NCBI RefSeq assembly: GCF_033958435.1
Contig: NC_134137.1
Location: 122,486,001 to 122,550,000 of the forward strand
Source of the DNA: Carettochelys insculpta
Lineage: Eukaryota; Chordata; Testudines; Carettochelyidae
Length of the DNA stretch: 64,000 nucleotides
Direction of reading: 5' to 3'
The notes below the pieces were generated by a model. That model saw only the letters and a list, made by a program, of their open reading frames with translations, did not search any database and was not told the DNA's origin. The position numbers and the translations under genes are program-made. Positions 17,301-28,167 of this stretch are shown here, in pieces. The stretch's first letter is position 1. Every line of letters starts with the position of its first letter.

Positions 17301-18464
17301 TGTGCCACTGTCAAGGATTGTTAATGCACATATTTTTACAACGTGTGTTACGGATTCAGGGAAGAGGTTGTTGCATCCCAGCTGATACTTGCCTAGAACG
17401 GGACAATTCAGGAACATGCAAGAAGTTACCAATATGGTGTCCAGCCAGCTTCGTGCTGCTTGCACTTCTGTTGAAGTAGTGGGGACTCCTCCTGTGCGCC
17501 AGCAGAAGGAGTAGCTGTTGCTCTGTCACGATCACGCAAAACAGCTGTACTGTGGATCAAAAGGGTCATTGGATCTTTGCTGCTGAATACCATCATGCCC
17601 AGCCCATACATTGTATGGGTCCTTTGAATGGCCTACAGAGGCGTTGATCTGGGTTGGCACTGGAAGGGGAAATCTTTGGAAGGGAGATAAGATAAGATGG
17701 AGAAAAGAGGAATGGATCTTAGAAGAGTGAAATGGCAGGAAAAGATATTTGGGCCGCAGGTAGGAGGGAAACAGGAATAGGGAGCTAGTGGTTAACAAAT
17801 AGGAAGACAGAAAGCTGGAGGAAGAAATACGTGGTATGAGTGGATAGTGCGGGTGGTCTGAGGAAAAGCAATGAAGAGAGACAGAGAGAATGTGATGAGG
17901 TCACTTGATGCCGGAAAGGAACAAATTAGATGGGGAGGGAATACAAGAGGCAGAACACAGGAAAGAGAAATGGGAGACAGAGAAGAGCAGGAAAACAGGC
18001 AGACATGCCCACATAATTGAAGACTGGTATTTGTGTTTTATTCATGTTCATCCCAGTTTGTGTTTTAGGGGCAATACTCAGAATGTCTCTTAAACATATA
18101 ACTATTGCCAAACCTTTTCTCTTTTCAGTCCACACATCTATGCGGACTTCCAAAACCTGTCTGTATTCAGTTCATATATGTGTGATACCTGTGCAGGATA
18201 TTTCTTCTCAGTCATTTCAGTATCCACTGCTGTCACTAAACACAGAAAAATAATGATGTGCTTTTCCATTTGTATATCACATTGCATTAGTTTTTAATCA
18301 AAGGCAACATCTGTTATCTGGGCAACATGTTCACAGACTTTGCCCCCATGCCAGCCACACAATGAGTTCAGCAATCTTGTTCTTTGGTGTTATTGTGAAT
18401 TGGACTTGATAAGGACAAATAATTTTAATAGTCCTAGTGTGCATAGGAGAACTGGTCTTTGGGA
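14318..18464. other. EDAR intron, nothing recognised
   Basis: About 4.1 kb of AT-rich intronic sequence. Several short open stretches exist, but none shows a recognisable domain or flanking splice logic. No terminal repeats of the families seen elsewhere were found in it. Confidence 0.4.
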
Positions 18465-18817
18465 AAAAAAAAAGAAAGAAAGCAAAAAAGTTACTTTAAT
18501 ACACAGCACCTAATCTGTGTTATGGATAAATAGCATAGCTATTTAAAAGTGAAATACAAAAACAAATTAAAATGTGAATACAAATGCCATCAAAATTTTC
18601 TCTGTATTCATACTCTCCCTTCAGCCTTATTTTTCAAAAATGTATAGAAAATAGCGTTGATTGTTTTAAAAGAATAATTGCATTTGTATTCACATTTTAA
18701 TTTGTTTTTGTATGCTATTTATCCATAACACAGATTAGGTGCTGTGTATTAAAGTAATTTTTTTGCTTTCTTTCTAAGGCTGAAGGGAGAGTCTGAATAC
18801 AGAGAAAATTTTGATGG
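18465..18817. repeat. Rearranged long inverted repeat
   Basis: Three segments are repeated in inverse. A (about 18480-18534) runs from 'ttactttaatacacagcacc' to 'ggataaatagca'. B (about 18554-18587) is 'atacaaaaacaaatt' and so on. C (about 18588-18629) is 'catcaaaattttctctg' and so on. The left side reads A-B-C. The right side reads B' (18679-18712), A' (18713-18770), C' (18776-18817). Matches within segments are near-perfect by eye. Loop sequence 18630-18678 separates the arms. Confidence 0.8.
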
Positions 18818-19559
18818 TCAAATTTTAACTTCCATAAATAACAAGGTTTATAATGGAAAAGCTGACAACGCCTTAATGCTACATCACTGCTAATGGGTGT
18901 CTTTATTACATATTACATATGGATGTGTAAGAATGTAAAGTACATTGACATACAACTGGATTTCAGCCTTTTTCATGTCCAGTAAAGAGCAATTTCCATA
19001 TGTGGTGCTTAGAATTTCTCCCACTGTACTATGTCTAAATCTTTAGACATAAAGTAAGTGACATCATCTGCACTGGAACCAGAAATAGGAACGTGGTCTG
19101 AGCACAAACTTGATTTTCAGAGTCTTGATGTTTTCTTGGATGGGAAAAGAGAGAAAACCAATAAGCCTCCATTTTATGCTGACAAAAGCTGGCAGCATAA
19201 TTAACAAGAGGCCTTCAAAAACAGGCAATTTTCATTTCACCTTTTAATGCAGGTACATTATTTGGCATGTTCTTCAAAACCACATCCAAAATAAAATCTT
19301 AGCTCATACTAAAATCTGCCAATTTATTAACTTTGATATCAAGCTTAAAATAGGTGTAAGTACGAACACTTACATAAGTACATATGAAAGACAACCTGGT
19401 TGTAGCATCAGGGTAGAGTTCATTGTGACAGTCCCATTCCTGGGTAATCATATGAAAATTCTTATTCAGGCATTCTGGGTCCTACATAGCACCCAGCTAT
19501 TAGAGCCTATATTGAAATTGAGCCATTGGTTGCAGTATGGCTTATTTTGAAACAGGCTG

Positions 19560-20395
19560 TACTGTGGTCCCTCGATTTGCACAAGGGTTCTGTTCCCATG
19601 CACCCTCTCATAATCCGTGTAAGATGGGGGGGCGGCTTTTCTCCCCTGCGGGACACGAGTTCTGCAGCCAGGGAAGCAGCAGGAGCACCTGGAGCTCCTT
19701 GTGAAAAGTGAGACCTGGGATTGGGAGGGCAGGTGGTTGGAGGGGTTAAGCCAGGTGGTGGACTGGGGCTGTGCTTGCGTGGGGGGAAAGGGCATTAAGC
19801 CTGGGGTGGGTTAGAGCTGCCAGGGGTGTGGGGGATGGAGTTGAATTGGAGCCACATGGGGGGGGCAGTTGAATTGGGGCGAGGAGGTTGAACCAGAACT
19901 GCATGTGGGGGTGGCGAGCTGGAGCCACGAACAGGGGGTTTGAACCAGGGCAGGGGGTGGAGCTGGAGCTGCACGTGCAAGGGTGGTGAGCCGGGTTGTG
20001 GGGGATTTGAACAGGGGCTGAGGGGTTGAACTGGAGCTGTACATGGGGGTGATAAGCTGAAGCAGTGTGCTCGGGCAGTGAGCTGGAGCCACACGCAGGG
20101 GTGATGAGCTGGAGCTGTGCTTAGGTGGTGAGCTGGCAGGGGGTTGAATGGGGGCTGGGCAGGTTCAGCTGGAGCCACACACGAAGGGTGGTGAGCCAGA
20201 GCCAACGCCAAGTGCAGGTGGTGAGCAGGGCTGCGGGAGCACTGAATGGAGCTGCGCAGAGCCAGGGGGCTGAGCCAGAGCCACGGGGAGGTGAGCTGGA
20301 GCCACCAGGGGGAGACGGATTTTGAGTTGTGCTTAACTTGTGTTAAAAACAAGTTAAGCGCAACTCGAAGTCACATATTTCAAGGGTTTACTGTA
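19560..20395. mobile_element. TA-flanked mariner-like element with internal minisatellite
   Basis: It starts TACTGTGGTCCCTCG and ends CAAGGGTTTACTGTA, imperfect inverse termini. Near the right end 'ttaacttgtgttaaaaacaa' forms a small palindrome. It belongs with 13932-14317 but is larger because of a GC-rich repeat array inside. No transposase is visible; open stretches within it arise from the array. Confidence 0.6.
19750..20300 (+). repeat. Degenerate minisatellite, 'ggtggtgagctggagc' type
   Basis: Imperfect tandem units built around 'gtggtgagctggagccaca' and 'ggggttgaactggagctg', with varying spacing, fill most of the mariner-like element. Open reading frames on both strands across this stretch are explained by the array and are not genes. 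Confidence 0.65.
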
Positions 20396-23300
20396 TTCCC
20401 TGTCTGCACAGCCTGTATCTCAAAATAGCTATGTCAAAATAGGTGCTGTTCCTTGTGAATGGGGCTTAGCAATTTAAAAATAAGATGGCTGCTATTTCAA
20501 ATGTATTTTGAAATAGCAGTTGCATCATGTAGACGCCAGCATAGATGCTACACTTTGCTGTGTAGACCTACTCTGGAAGTAAATGGAGTTTCCTCTGCAT
20601 GCTGATGAAGGACAGAGGAGGACCTGCCCCTCGATTTGAAGTAGCAAAGTTAACAGTATAAAGTGCAGAAATTATTCTCTGTCTCTTCTGTCACCACCTC
20701 TGGGTCATTTGTTTGGGCAGTGGTGTTCAGCACTCTGACTGCGCCTTCCCTTCACGGGGGGGAAAGACAGACTGTAAATGTAAGAGTGACTGAAAGCCGG
20801 ATCAAACCAAACAGGAGTCATTCAACATGTTTGGATTCAACTGAAGAGAAGAGAAGAGAAGAGGAACAAGCTAGATCCTGTTCGATTATCTAAAAGTAGA
20901 TAAAGACACATATTATTCCTTTCACTAACTGAATTGCAGGGTAAGAACTGCTATTGTTGACTTGCTGCAGCCTGCAAGTATAGGGCATCATAATTATTTC
21001 CTCCCATCCCATAGACTGATCATTGACTAATGTCCCTCCCTATCCAACGGTGATGAAGGAAATAAATAGATGCAGATCACAGAGGGTGATATTCAGTTCT
21101 GAGCAAAGAATTACCCTAATGTTAGAGAAATTAAGGACTTACTTATCCTTAACCTCCACTTCACACAGAAAATAACTGCATTTTGCAACTTTCAGAATGG
21201 TTTAACAGTGTTTTGATAGATCAGTCACAGAGATTAGAGGCCAAAGTAAGAATGAGTGTTTGTTCTGCGCTATAGAAACAAAGGGAAGCAGGGAAATAAA
21301 TCAGCAGCAAATAAGGACTTCCTTTTGGGGAGCTACTTCAGACTATGGAATATAGTTTTCTAGGAAATATGATAAAAGTTTCTCATCTGAGATATTTAAA
21401 TGTAGACTTGATAAAGCACTACAATATAAAGGGAGCAATCTTGCACTGGGAGGAAGACAGATACGATGACCTAATATGAAGTGTTAGTGTAGCTGTACTG
21501 GTTCCAGAATATGAGAGAGAGAAGATGGGTGAAGAAATGTCAGTTATGGGACCAACTTCAGTTGTTGAGAGAAAGAAGCTTGAAGAGGAGCCCTGTGTAA
21601 GCTCCAAAGCTTGTCTCTCTGAGCCACAGAGATTGGAATACTGAAAGATATTGCCTTACTAAAGTAGATGACCTACTCGATATTTTCTCCATTTGTCACT
21701 TCTATGAGTCAAACCCTAAAGTCTTTTTTGAAGTAAAACTTACATTTAAACAAATGAAAAACTGATTCAATGAAAGTTTTGCCTAAGTAAGGACTGATTA
21801 AGGACTCTAAAACTTGGTTCTACAATTTATGCACAGTCATTCACAAGCATCCCATAAACAGAACAGGATTCTTATTCATCAGGCTGGGTGCTATGGCTTC
21901 TGCAAACCAAGGGTTATCTTCTGGAATATATGCTGTAAAGATTAAACAGATGCAGTTATTTATCTATATAGCATTGAATGTGCCTGAAATAATAAATCAG
22001 CATATTTAAAATTCTATAAAAATATTGTTTCAATTTAGAATATGAAACTGTAATAAATAATATCTATTTTCTTCCATATCAACAAATGAGGTTTGGAAGG
22101 TGTTTTGCCATTGTTATATGAAAAAAAAGTCCATCTGCACTGTATTCTTTGTGCCAAGTTAAGATGGTGTGTTTATCATTCAATGCACACAGTAAGACTT
22201 TACACAGGGTAATATTTTTTTCATATTTCTAAAAACATTTTTATTTAAAGATCATGTATATTTCTTTACTTTGTAGACCAAGAGACATTTTTCATACCCT
22301 GAGACAGATTAATTTCCTGGGCCAAGACCTTGACATTCCTTAACCATATTTCCCAGAACAGCAGAATAGCGTTAGTCATTTTTCCGTTGTGGTGTGAATT
22401 TGCCAGACTAAATCTTTGATGATTGTACAACCCCCATCCTCCCACAAACATAGATGAGTTGTAGAGTTCTTTGCATTTTATCAGAATCAACTCACTAATC
22501 TGTGCCTTTTGCTATACAAGGTTAATGTGAAGAATTAGTGATTTTCATCACTTTCCTTGATGATGACTTCATCTCATATTAGAAGAGTTCAAAAACTTTT
22601 CAGGATTTGCATTTGCAGACTTCTTTAAAAGTTCTTGCAGGAGTGATGAGAATGATCTTTTCTAATCCTAATTTCTAATTCCTGTTGTGGAATCTTATTA
22701 CTATGAGATGCTCAATGAAAAGTGTTCCTACCTTCAGGCTTAGCTTCCACTGCTTCTGTCTTTGCTTAGAGTCAAAGAAGCTCCCAGGACTGCCATTTTG
22801 CCTGAATTTGTGACTTGATTTTCCATTCTGAAAACACTGCTCATGTATTGCATCACAGCTGAATTAAAAATATTATCTACGTTATCTATATATAGATAGA
22901 TAGGTCATCAATCATAGAATCTAGACAGGAAAAAGAACCTATTAAGTTACCCTATCCAGCCTTCTGTCATTGCTAATTGTTTCCTACAGTTGATTTAAGG
23001 GCTTTGTCTTACAACAAGGGTGATGTAATGTTTTCTAGCTGGAAGACTTATATGAAGATGTGATCCTGTCAGTCTGCAAAAAAAATGCATATTCCTTATG
23101 CAGGTTCACCAAAGGGAAGACATCTTGCAGTATTGTTTGCCGTTTCCCCTGGAATCTACACCGGCACAATGTAGTATTAAATACCAGTCAGGGCTGCACA
23201 GTCTTACTGGTGGAGGCTGTCTGTGAGAGGCACCCATTTGATGAGTCTCCTTGATGACCTTTCCACATGGCAGGTTTCACTGGCAAAATCCAGACTCCAT

Positions 23301-23694
23301 TTTGGAGCAGGATTTGTGAGTGACTGGCATCATTTTGACTCGCTCCTTCCCCTCCCAGTTTGTATGAGCAGAAGCTATTGAGACAAGCTGGCTCTGCATG
23401 TATCAAGGAATGTTTTGTCTGTGTACACGTTAATGAACGAGTCAATGGGATTTTGAAAAAATTCCTCCAAGTGCTATGCAAAAATATGTACTAAATACAT
23501 TTTTCAAAATATCAGAAATTTACTTGGGGATCGTTGGCATTTAAGAAAACGAATGCAGCTCAGTGGGCTATTTTTTAATGTATGGGAAAGTCAGTGAAAC
23601 TGAGTGAGTGCTCGGCTGACTATGACAAGGTCAAAACACAACTGAAATCCCACGTAAGCAGGGAAATTTATGGCAGTTTTTTTTATTATTGCAG
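20396..23694. other. EDAR intron, largely unrecognised
   Basis: At 20400-20600 there are fragments reminiscent of the GTCTACAC MITEs ('catgtagacgccagcata', 'gctgtgtagacc'), too broken to delimit. The remainder is AT-rich with no feature I can name. It ends in a T-rich tract and ATTGCAG before the exon at 23695. Confidence 0.4.
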
Positions 23695-23781
23695 GTACCG
23701 GCACAACTTCTGGTCTTTCAGCCATTTTCCCCAGTACCTCTGGCACAAACACACTCTCACCTCTTCAGCATGTGCACAAAG
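23695..23781 (+). CDS. EDAR exon (exon 6 equivalent), juxtamembrane stalk
   Basis: An 87-nt exon encoding TGTTSGLSAIFPSTSGTNTL followed by SPLQHVHK, the Ser/Thr-rich extracellular stalk of EDAR. Human has a comparable GTSGSSTLSPFQHAHKE stretch. The acceptor is ATTGCAG ending at 23694 and the donor is GTAAGA at 23782. The first two bases finish a Cys codon and the last base starts an Asp codon completed at 31098. The low-complexity stalk is less conserved than its neighbours. Confidence 0.95.
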
Positions 23782-24652
23782 GTAAGAAAAGCTTCTCCAC
23801 GTTTATTCCGCATCTTTGTCTTCAGAATACAGTGTCAGCTAGTAAAATGTACTTTCGAACAGAAAACACCTGCTATAAACTTGCTTTGCATTTTTCTCCC
23901 ACGTTTGACAAAATTTTAAAATTTAGTTTACAATGATTTCATATTCCTTGATTAATCAGTATTACTACTTCAGTGAAGATGGACTAAAAATGGCTTTCAA
24001 CTGAGCTGTCCTGATTTATGATGGCAGTTAATTAAGTTCATTATTTCTAGAACAAGGAAACAGAATTTTGCCCCAGCAGAGACTAGACAGGGATGTAAGA
24101 ATAGTTAAATATAGCTATGTGGTCAGTCTAAGGTCAATCTATTTGCATTAAAGCAAACAGTTGTACAATGTTACTTATGGTTTGTCAGAACTACATGAAA
24201 ATAAGAACACTGCATGCCTAATGGGGAGTGAACTAATACAAATTGCCAAAACTGACCATTGTCTGTTTTGTGAGGTTGGAGGCCACATTTCCGGACATTT
24301 TATTGTCTCATTTTTAATTCAGCTTCCCACACTATGGCTGGGGCCACACTAGCAAGTGATGTCGAAAAGGGTAATCCTGATCTGTCACTTCAAAGAGCCC
24401 TCCCCTGCATCCTTTCAAAACAGAATGGCTGCACAGCCCAGAGCTTCCTTTCAAAATAATGGGGCAGGAAATGGTGAGGGAAGAGTCAAATGGCCAACTG
24501 GCCCTTCCTGGAGCACCGGCCAGCTGCCCCCTTAAAGGGACCCTCCCAAACAACCCCACCCGTACACATGCTCACAGGTCAGGCTGCTTGCTGCACATGA
24601 CCTCCAGCCCCGCACCTGTGGAGCCTTGCTCAGCCCCAGCACTGCAGCCTGC

Positions 24653-25896
24653 CATGGACCCGCAGCACTTCACAGACGGGGACATCCTGGACATCATGGC
24701 CAGCCCGATGGGCATCCTGGCAGCGTGCCACTGCAGGCTCCGTGCTGCCTACCATGGCTGGCCTCCTCTAGGCTCCCGCCAATAGTGCATCAGGAGCACC
24801 CCCTTCCCCGGGCCCGCCGTTGTCTCTGGCAGTACCCCACCAGTGGGGAATGGTGGGACATCATCCCAGAGGACTGGGGTGACAAGCAGTGGCTCTGCAA
24901 TGTCAGGATGACCCAGGGCAACTTCATGGAGCTGTGCCAGTGGCTGGCACCAGTGCTTCGCCACCAGGACACACGCCTGCACTCCCCCCGGGTAAAAGGG
25001 TAGCCATTACCGTGCGGAAGCTGGCCACCCTGGACAGCAACCGCTCGGTCAGCCACCAGTTCAGGGTGGGGAAGGCCACCGTTGAGGTCATTCTTCTAGA
25101 GGTAAGGCAGCCTGGTGCATGCACCTATGGCAGGGGCTCGGGGGGGGGGGTGTCCCCGGGAAGGGGTCCCAGGGAGGGTGTCCCCCTGCATGCTGCCACA
25201 CACTGATGGGTGCCCATGCCCTCCACCCCGTGCAGGTCATCAATGCCATCAACTGGATCCTCCTGCACTGGGTCATCCGCTTGGGGGGACATGGACACCA
25301 CCATGGCTGGGTTCCAGCAGCTGGGATTTCCCCAACTGTATTGGTGCATTGGACGGCACCCACATCACCATCCAGGCCCCACCGCACAGCTGCAGACAGT
25401 ACATGAATTGGACATTTGTGTGGGCTGGCTGGGCAGGGCCCACGATGCCTGCATCCTGCAAAACTCATGGCTTGGGCGCAGGACTGTCAAGGGCACCTAT
25501 GGCTCCACAGGGGAGCTCCTGGTGGGGGATACGACCATTGCTGCTGATGCAGCCTACCCCATTCAGGCCTGGCTAATGTGCCCCTACAAGGGACACACCG
25601 GTGAGAGCCGGGACCACTACAACGCCCAGCTCAACCAAGCCAGAAACGTGGCAGAGCAGGCGTTCAGGTGTCTGAAGGTGCGCTTGAGGTGCCTGCTGAT
25701 GTGCTTGGGGGTGGGCCTCCCCAGCGTGCCTGTGGTCGTGGGCACCTGCTGTGCTCTCCACAGCCTCACGGAAGGCAAGCAGGAGCTCTTCATGGTGGGC
25801 TGGATAGCTAAGGCTGTGCCACAGTATGACCAGCCAGGCATGGTCCCTTGCAGCCAGGTGCACTGGGAGGGGGTGTGCGTGTGGGAGGTCCTCTAG
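24653..25896 (+). pseudogene. Harbinger (HARBI1-like) DDE transposase, frameshifted
   Basis: The relic starts MDPQHFTDGDILDIM. Fragments in different frames then show EWWDIIPEDWGDKQWL, a helix-turn-helix-like part with SNRSVSHQFRVGKATV, and the DDE_4-type motif FPNCIGALDGTHI (catalytic Asp codon 25352-25354). These are followed by a second Asp region VGDTTIAADAAYPIQAWLM and the Glu region RNVAEQAFRCLKVRLRCLL. A probable 135-nt intron with GTAAGG and GTGCAG borders (25102-25236) sits at the usual place before VINAINWIL. At least four frame changes, near 24780, 25000, 25280 and 25400, break the gene, so it cannot make an active protein. The last ORF of 228 codons is only the C-terminal half and is read out of frame at its start. 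Confidence 0.85.
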
Positions 25897-27169
25897 GAGG
25901 CCTTTGCCTGGGGGCCCCCGTGACCCGGCCCTGGCCTGCTCCATGCAACTCCCCCTGCACCTTTGCCCTCACCTCTGCCCCATCAGCACCTCCACCTGCA
26001 CACACGTCCCTCACCATCTCCACCAAATGCACGAGATGGACACTGTTCTATAAAGTTAACTGTTAATTCTTCAAAACCTATCGAGTCTCTAACCATTTAA
26101 AAGCAGGGGCGGGGGGGTGAACTATTCACAATGGGGGGCCAGGGGGGGCCTCAATCATCTGTAGGGGTGGCAGGACATGAGCCACGGTGGCCGCTGGAGC
26201 TGCAACTGCCCCAGGTCCTGGGCCCATGGCGGGGCTGGGATGGTGCAGGGAGCACAGGTGGGTAGGGGCATGCTAGGGTCGCAACAGCCTCAGACTTGGG
26301 ACGGGGGGTGGAGACATGACCAGGCTGGGTGTGCCTGCCCACAGCCACCATGTGAGCCCCTCCCTCTCGGCCACGGTCATGCCAAGTGGGAGCAGGGCAG
26401 CAAAGAGGGGGGCAGGAGGGGTGTTGGGGGGGCAGGGGTGAGGGGGCAAGGGTGGCAGGGGCCATGGCCTGGGTTAGGGTGTCCAGGTAGCCCACAACTC
26501 AGTCCCAGGCCACCCACTCCATGGAGACCCATTGTTGCAGTAGGCAGTTCTGCTCCTGCCACCCAGCCATGTGGGCTACTACCAGTTCATCAGCCCAGCT
26601 GCAGTGGTGGTCCCATCCAGTACGGTGCCCAGTCCTGGGGGGCGTTGCTCTTTCCCCCACCTTGGCCGCTGCGGGGCTCCCTGGCGCATCAAGGGGGCTG
26701 GGGTGGCCTGCGGACGTCGCGGGTGTGAAGACATAAGGGGAGAGGGTGGCACCCTGTCAGTCACATGACCAGGTACCATGGACCAGTGGCCATGACCCCG
26801 CCGCTGTCCCTCCCTGCTCATGGTGGGGGCACCCAGGGGCAGCCTGGCTGCTGTGGGGTCCATTCATGCTAGCCCGTTGGCAGGGATGGTTCGACCCCCC
26901 TCTCCCCCCCCGCCAGGAATCTGCCCCACATGGCTGTCCATGGCCCCTGAGGGAAACCCATGCATGCGTGGGCCCCTCCCTGATGGCGACCACAGCTGTC
27001 CCTGGGTACTTGGCCCATGGCTGTGTGTCTGGGCCTGTGCTGGCAGACATGGGGACTGTCCACCCCCGCATGCCTGGGACTCCCCATGCCTGGTCCTACC
27101 TTAGGGTGTCTCGGGGGGTTCGGGGAAGCCTGAGTGGACATGGCCCAGCTCGTGCTCTCTGATGCCTCC

Positions 27170-27680
27170 ATGATATATAGCAGTCCCTCACTCTCGCCCT
27201 CGCTGTCACTATTGTCATCGTCAGCCGGTGGTTCTGGGCCTGAGGTTGGTGGTGCAGTGGAAGGTCTCAGTTCTGGCTCCTTGCCCTGCCCCTCTGGCTC
27301 CAGGTGTCCTCTGGTGGTGCAGCCTCCCTGAGGCCGAGGAGCTGGTGAAGTTCAGTATAGTAGGGGCAGGTGGCAGAGAGCAGGCACTGCCCTTGACCGC
27401 CTGGCTGCGTCCCTCACCTTTGCGTAGCCCTGGCACAGGTCCTTCACTTTTCACCACACCTTGGTTGTGGGTCTGGGGCGGGGTGGCCCCTTGTGGCCAG
27501 GTTGTCAGCCAGGCAGGTGAAGGTGGCTGTGTTTCACCTCTGCCCCTCCATCCTGAGCAGGATGTCCTTGTCCCCTCAGATGGCCAAAAGGTCCCAGACC
27601 TCAGCCTCCAGCCACAAGGCGCCTCTCCTCTTTGGGGGCTGCCAAGGGTCCTGGGGGGCCCTGCCACTTGGCGCCTTGTG
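27170..27680 (-). pseudogene. Harbinger Myb/SANT-like partner protein, decayed
   Basis: On the minus strand 27640-27570 reads LWLEAEVWDLLAI, the first tryptophan helix of a SANT/Myb-like DNA-binding domain. Then come NTATFTCLADNLATRGH and, further on, CPYYTELHQLLG, and finally an Asp/Glu-rich tail DDDNSDSEGESEGL (frame-adjusted, near 27200). In Harbinger systems this partner binds the transposase and the terminal DNA. Several stops, for example where a Trp codon has become TGA after LLAI, make it a pseudogene. Long open frames on + and - over this region are GC-driven shadows. Confidence 0.7.
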
Positions 27681-28167
27681 ATCTCTGGAGCTCCTGGGGG
27701 TCTTGCCTGCTGGCCATGCTCCAGCCAAGTCCTTTCCTGCATTTCTGGGGGTGCTGCAGAGTGTATGACCAAGAGCACTTGCTCCTGTGGCTGCCAGCAC
27801 ACTTTCAGCTTCCTGCATGGGGTTTCTGTGTCCCTGCAGCTCTAAGACAGCCAGAGCTGACAGCCACAGAGTCCTGCCTGCTGGCTGGAGCGTCTCTGTG
27901 CTTCGGGGAGGGACTGACTCCTTGGAGGACTTGTGGTTTTGAAATGGCGGCCCGGGGAGCGGCTACACACGTTTCATTTAGAAATCGATGTCAAAATGGG
28001 GCATTGTTCCCAACATGGGCGTGGAGCAATGCCTTCGAAATGACCGCCTTTTTATTTCCAAGTTGCTTTCAAAACGAGCAATTTGTGTGTCATTGCTCTA
28101 CTGCTCATTTCAAAATTGCCCCTCCTTTCAAAATCACTTTCAAAGTTACCTTCTCGTGTGGCCACTG

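Larger units (their letters stand above)
24341..28164. mobile_element. PIF/Harbinger DNA transposon, two-gene type, decayed
   Basis: A 3,824-bp element flanked by CTG on both sides (24338-24340 and 28165-28167). The termini are imperfect inverse repeats: left GGGCCACACTAGCAAG, right inverse TGGCCACACGAGAAGG. Inside, a DDE transposase relic lies on + (24653-25896) and a Myb/SANT-like relic on - (about 27170-27680), arranged convergently. This two-protein layout is known for autonomous Harbinger elements. The CTG duplication agrees with the CWG-type site known for some vertebrate Harbingers. The interior is strongly GC-rich compared with the surrounding AT-rich intron. Confidence 0.85.

Noticed and set aside
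19466..20352. Proline/serine-rich 185-codon minus-strand ORF
   Set aside because: It reads through the minisatellite array; the repetitiveness of the protein mirrors the DNA repeat.
24459..27845. Numerous long open frames on both strands (up to 205 codons) in 24.4-27.9 kb
   Set aside because: They arise from the high GC content of the Harbinger element. Only the frames with DDE-transposase or SANT-like motifs are supported.
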